Shown: one piece after another, positions 62,163-64,000 of the stretch | Position numbering within the stretch: the stretch's first letter is position 1 | Layout of the letters: every line of letters begins with the position of its first letter | The notes under the pieces: model-generated | Database searches by the model: none | What the model saw: only the letters and a program-made list of their open reading frames with translations | What the model was told of the DNA's origin: nothing | Made by a program: the position numbers and the translations under genes | Assembly (NCBI RefSeq): GCF_014642405.1 | Contig: NZ_BMIN01000013.1 | Coordinates: 1 to 64,000 of the forward strand | Reading direction: 5' to 3' | DNA: 64,000 nucleotides | Source: Pontibacillus salipaludis | Lineage (GTDB): Bacteria; Bacillota; Bacilli; Bacillales; BH030062

Positions 62163-62717
62163 CTATTCTTGTTTATAAAGACTGATTGAAATAATGCTTG
62201 AATAGGTTTCATGACGAAAGCGTTTAAAAGGACCAAATGAGTCAGGTAAAGATTGTTCGGAAGAATGTTCGCAAACAATGGTTGTCCCCTCATTAACTAC
62301 GGAATGCTCAAGCATGGAATCGATAAGCTCCTGATATGAGAATTTATCATATGGAGGATCTAGGAATACAAGATCGAATTGCAACCCTCTTTTTCCTGCT
62401 GCTTTTATCGCTCTGTAAGCATCATTCTTATAGACTTCTGCATGCTCTTCTAACTTAAGAGCCTTCAAATTATCATAGATCGTAGCAATCGCTTTTGGAT
62501 GCTTATCCACAAAGATTGATTTATCCATACCTCTACTTAATGACTCAATACCAAGACCTCCACTTCCAGCAAATAAGTCAAGGCACACCCCTCCATCAAA
62601 GTAAGGGCCAATCATTTGAAATAATGCTTCTTTCACTTTGTCTGTCGTTGGACGAGTCAACCGATGAGGCACTGGTTGAAGCTGTCGTCCTTTATGTTCT
62701 CCTGCTATTACGCGCAT
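62163..62717 (-). CDS. rsmD: 16S rRNA m2G966 methyltransferase RsmD
   Basis: RsmD methylates N2 of G966 in 16S rRNA. The 184-aa protein begins MRVIAGEHKGRQLQPV. It carries the TRPTTDKVKEALFQM motif near 23, the SAM-binding LDLFAGSGGLGIESLSRG near 46, and the catalytic NPPY-type motif FLDPPYD near 117 (DPPY). ATG at 62717 has GAAAGGTG eight bases upstream. A 15-residue longer frame lacks a site. It is co-transcribed with coaD, the conserved rsmD-coaD pair. Confidence 0.95.
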   Translation of the reverse strand: MRVIAGEHKGRQLQPVPHRLTRPTTDKVKEALFQMIGPYFDGGVCLDLFAGSGGLGIESLSRGMDKSIFVDKHPKAIATIYDNLKALKLEEHAEVYKNDAYRAIKAAGKRGLQFDLVFLDPPYDKFSYQELIDSMLEHSVVNEGTTIVCEHSSEQSLPDSFGPFKRFRHETYSSIISISLYKQE

Positions 62718-62766
62718 AGAGTCAACACCTTTCTCTAACCATTTCGTACATAATCCTATCATAAAC

Positions 62767-62810
62767 GTTCACAAAGAGGAAACTCACAGGTTTCCATCAT
62801 TTCCGTGAAC
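62767..62810. other. Nested palindrome upstream of rsmD
   Basis: GTTCAC pairs with GTGAAC, and inside it GGAAAC pairs with GTTTCC around TCACAG. It lies 50-93 bp upstream of the rsmD start and could be an operator or an RNA hairpin in the leader. No known motif is assigned. Confidence 0.35.
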
Positions 62811-62976
62811 CTTTCTCCCTACCAGAACTTTGGCACCATATAGCGAAGACTTATTTTTAGATCGTTGATTCACTTCTAAAGAAACATTTCCGATTTGCTA
62901 ATTGTCTTCAAAATAACCCACAATTAAATTTAAATAAGCGTGTATAAATGGAATTAAAACCGCTCATACTGTCTAA

Positions 62977-63051
62977 GGAACGGTTAGGGTTTCTCCTAAC
63001 CGTTCCCGAAGACGGAGAAGACTTACGTTCCCCATAAGTTCTTCCTCCGGT
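62977..63051. other. Twin hairpin structure, possible small RNA or repeat
   Basis: A perfect 12-bp hairpin GGAACGGTTAGG / CCTAACCGTTCC (62977-63006) is followed at once by a second, imperfect one. In it CGGAGAAGACTTA (from 63015) pairs with TAAGTTCTTCCTCCG (to 63051). The motif GGTTTCTCC occurs in the loop of the first and right after the second. There are no T-runs, so neither is a standard terminator. It lies in the 414-bp gap between rsmD and the next gene. Confidence 0.5.
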
Positions 63052-63093
63052 TTCTCCTCTCCCTTTGCCTTTTTGGTTTGATGTGAATTAAAT

Positions 63094-63132
63094 CAAAAAA
63101 GGTGCCTGCAGACAGATGTCTGCAGGCTTTTT
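63094..63132 (-). terminator. Terminator of the stalk-domain gene
   Basis: GCCTGCAGACA and TGTCTGCAGGC form an 11-bp perfect stem with loop GA. The minus strand continues into CACCTTTTTTGATTT. It lies directly after the stop codon at 63132, and the plus strand is also T-rich after the stem. Confidence 0.9.
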
Positions 63133-64000
63133 TATTCTATAATATAAAGACTTTGATCCCCTTCTTGAACACTTATCCCTAATATTTCTTTTATATAGCG
63201 CTCTTTCATATACACATCCTTATTCACTTCGATGAGTACCTCACTAGCTATACCGAAAGATTCTTCGTTTTCAATAAAGGTTTGTTTATTAAGAGAGAAT
63301 CTCCAAGTATCATCTTCCTTTCTTACTATATATACATTTTCACTAGGAATTCCTGTTACTTCCATATTCATTAATGTAGCTAAACCACCCAGAGGATAGA
63401 AACGTTCTCCCTCAATTTTTATCGGCCTCCAGTTAACTTTAACTGGATTATTGTTTAAGAGAATTTCTTTTGTTTCATAAAAGTATAAAGGAACAAAAGA
63501 CTTCCGAAGGGAAATGTTTTCTTGAAAGAATGATGTTTCGAGCCCTTTTACTTTTCCGAGCGTTTGATCTAAGTCAGATGGAATTCGAATTTCGTCTTTT
63601 TCTGATAGAAGCATAAAAAATTTCTCTTTCTCTATTTCTGTTACCTGTTCTGTTAATGCCGTCTTTATCTTCTTACCTTTTTCCGTATCCGAATTTGTGT
63701 TAGCAGAATAAGCAACTAATGAATCTATTAACCATTTCATCTCTTTAGGAACACTAGCTCCTGCAGTAAGCACCAAATGATACCAGGCTTCTTTAAAACT
63801 TTGTTCGTTTAGTGATGAAACATGCATTACACCTCGTTGAGATGAGTTAGACTTACTCCCGACCACCACAACCAAGGACTCTTCAGATAATTGCGCATAT
63901 AGAACTTGTATTTTATTTAAAGTATGTTCAGGTAGACTATTCTTAGAATAGAATGTAATAGGACCTTTTTGTTGTTCTGAATAACCTTCTGCTTCTAGAG
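63132..64000 (-). CDS. Protein with C-terminal copper-amine-oxidase-like stalk domain (5' end missing)
   Basis: The reading frame is open from the stop at 63132 to the window edge, so the gene is cut at its 5' end and at least 289 codons are visible. A TTG at 63875 is only an internal codon. The last 110 residues look like a stalk (Cu-amine-oxidase N1-like) domain, with the pattern NNPVKVNWRPIKIEGERFYP then LGGLATLMNMEVTG and a closing VYMKERYIKEILGISV. Such domains are found on secreted or surface proteins of Bacillaceae. The upstream part (HVSSLNEQSFKEAWYHLVLT) has no family I recognise. The function is unknown. Confidence 0.7.
   Translation of the reverse strand, partial: LEAEGYSEQQKGPITFYSKNSLPEHTLNKIQVLYAQLSEESLVVVVGSKSNSSQRGVMHVSSLNEQSFKEAWYHLVLTAGASVPKEMKWLIDSLVAYSANTNSDTEKGKKIKTALTEQVTEIEKEKFFMLLSEKDEIRIPSDLDQTLGKVKGLETSFFQENISLRKSFVPLYFYETKEILLNNNPVKVNWRPIKIEGERFYPLGGLATLMNMEVTGIPSENVYIVRKEDDTWRFSLNKQTFIENEESFGIASEVLIEVNKDVYMKERYIKEILGISVQEGDQSLYIIE

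Overview
The window is chromosomal DNA from an endospore-forming member of the Bacillaceae. This follows from the sporulation genes spoIIGA, sigE, sigG, spoVD, spoVE and ylbJ, from an RsfA-type regulator, from bacillithiol synthesis (bshC), and from gene order that closely follows the Bacillus subtilis ylb-mra-dcw-spoIIG-ylm-ileS-pyr-ylo segment. The GC-rich intergenic hairpin repeats resemble those of halophilic relatives such as Halobacillus or Pontibacillus, but that genus-level guess is only an inference. Most genes are on the minus strand, so the biological order runs from high to low coordinates.

Reading from the right edge: a partial stalk-domain protein, rsmD and coaD, ylbJ on the plus strand, ylbK and ylbL, a small membrane protein and tmcAL on the plus strand, ylbN and rpmF, an enoyl-CoA hydratase-like gene, an RsfA-family gene, ylbP, panE, a DUF3397-like membrane protein, and bshC. 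The division and cell-wall cluster follows: mraZ, rsmH, ftsL, pbpB, spoVD, murE, murF, mraY, murD, spoVE, murB, divIB, ylxW, ylxX, sbp, ftsA and ftsZ. murF is inside the cluster, and murG is missing from its usual place between spoVE and murB. Next come spoIIGA-sigE and sigG, the ylmC-ylmD-ylmE-sepF-ylmG-ylmH-divIVA group, ileS behind an isoleucine T-box, and lspA-ylyB. The pyrimidine operon pyrR-pyrP-pyrB-pyrC-pyrAA-pyrAB-pyrK-pyrD-pyrF-pyrE is complete and has three PyrR-controlled attenuators. At the left are rqcH (plus) diverging from a P-type Ca2+ ATPase (minus), then the 5' end of a group II intron just downstream of the ATPase terminator.

The genes form coherent units: peptidoglycan precursor synthesis with the divisome, sporulation sigma factors with the SpoIIGA protease that activates SigE, and de novo UMP synthesis. 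Several regulatory sites can be read directly: one T-box, three PyrR leaders, an MraZ operator, a Spo0A-type spoIIG promoter with a wide spacer, and candidate SigF, SigH and SigE promoters.

The least explained material is noncoding. Three 420-525 bp composite elements (4750-5272, 29664-30134, 52824-53251) each hold two GC-rich foldback hairpins in opposite orientation between inverted terminal repeats. The hairpin arms show compensatory base changes between copies. Other unexplained structures are a different long hairpin at 54510-54605, a twin hairpin at 62977-63051, a hairpin between ylmG and ylmH, and a GC stem covering the spoVE ribosome-binding site. I found no tRNA or rRNA genes, CRISPR arrays, prophage or restriction systems.
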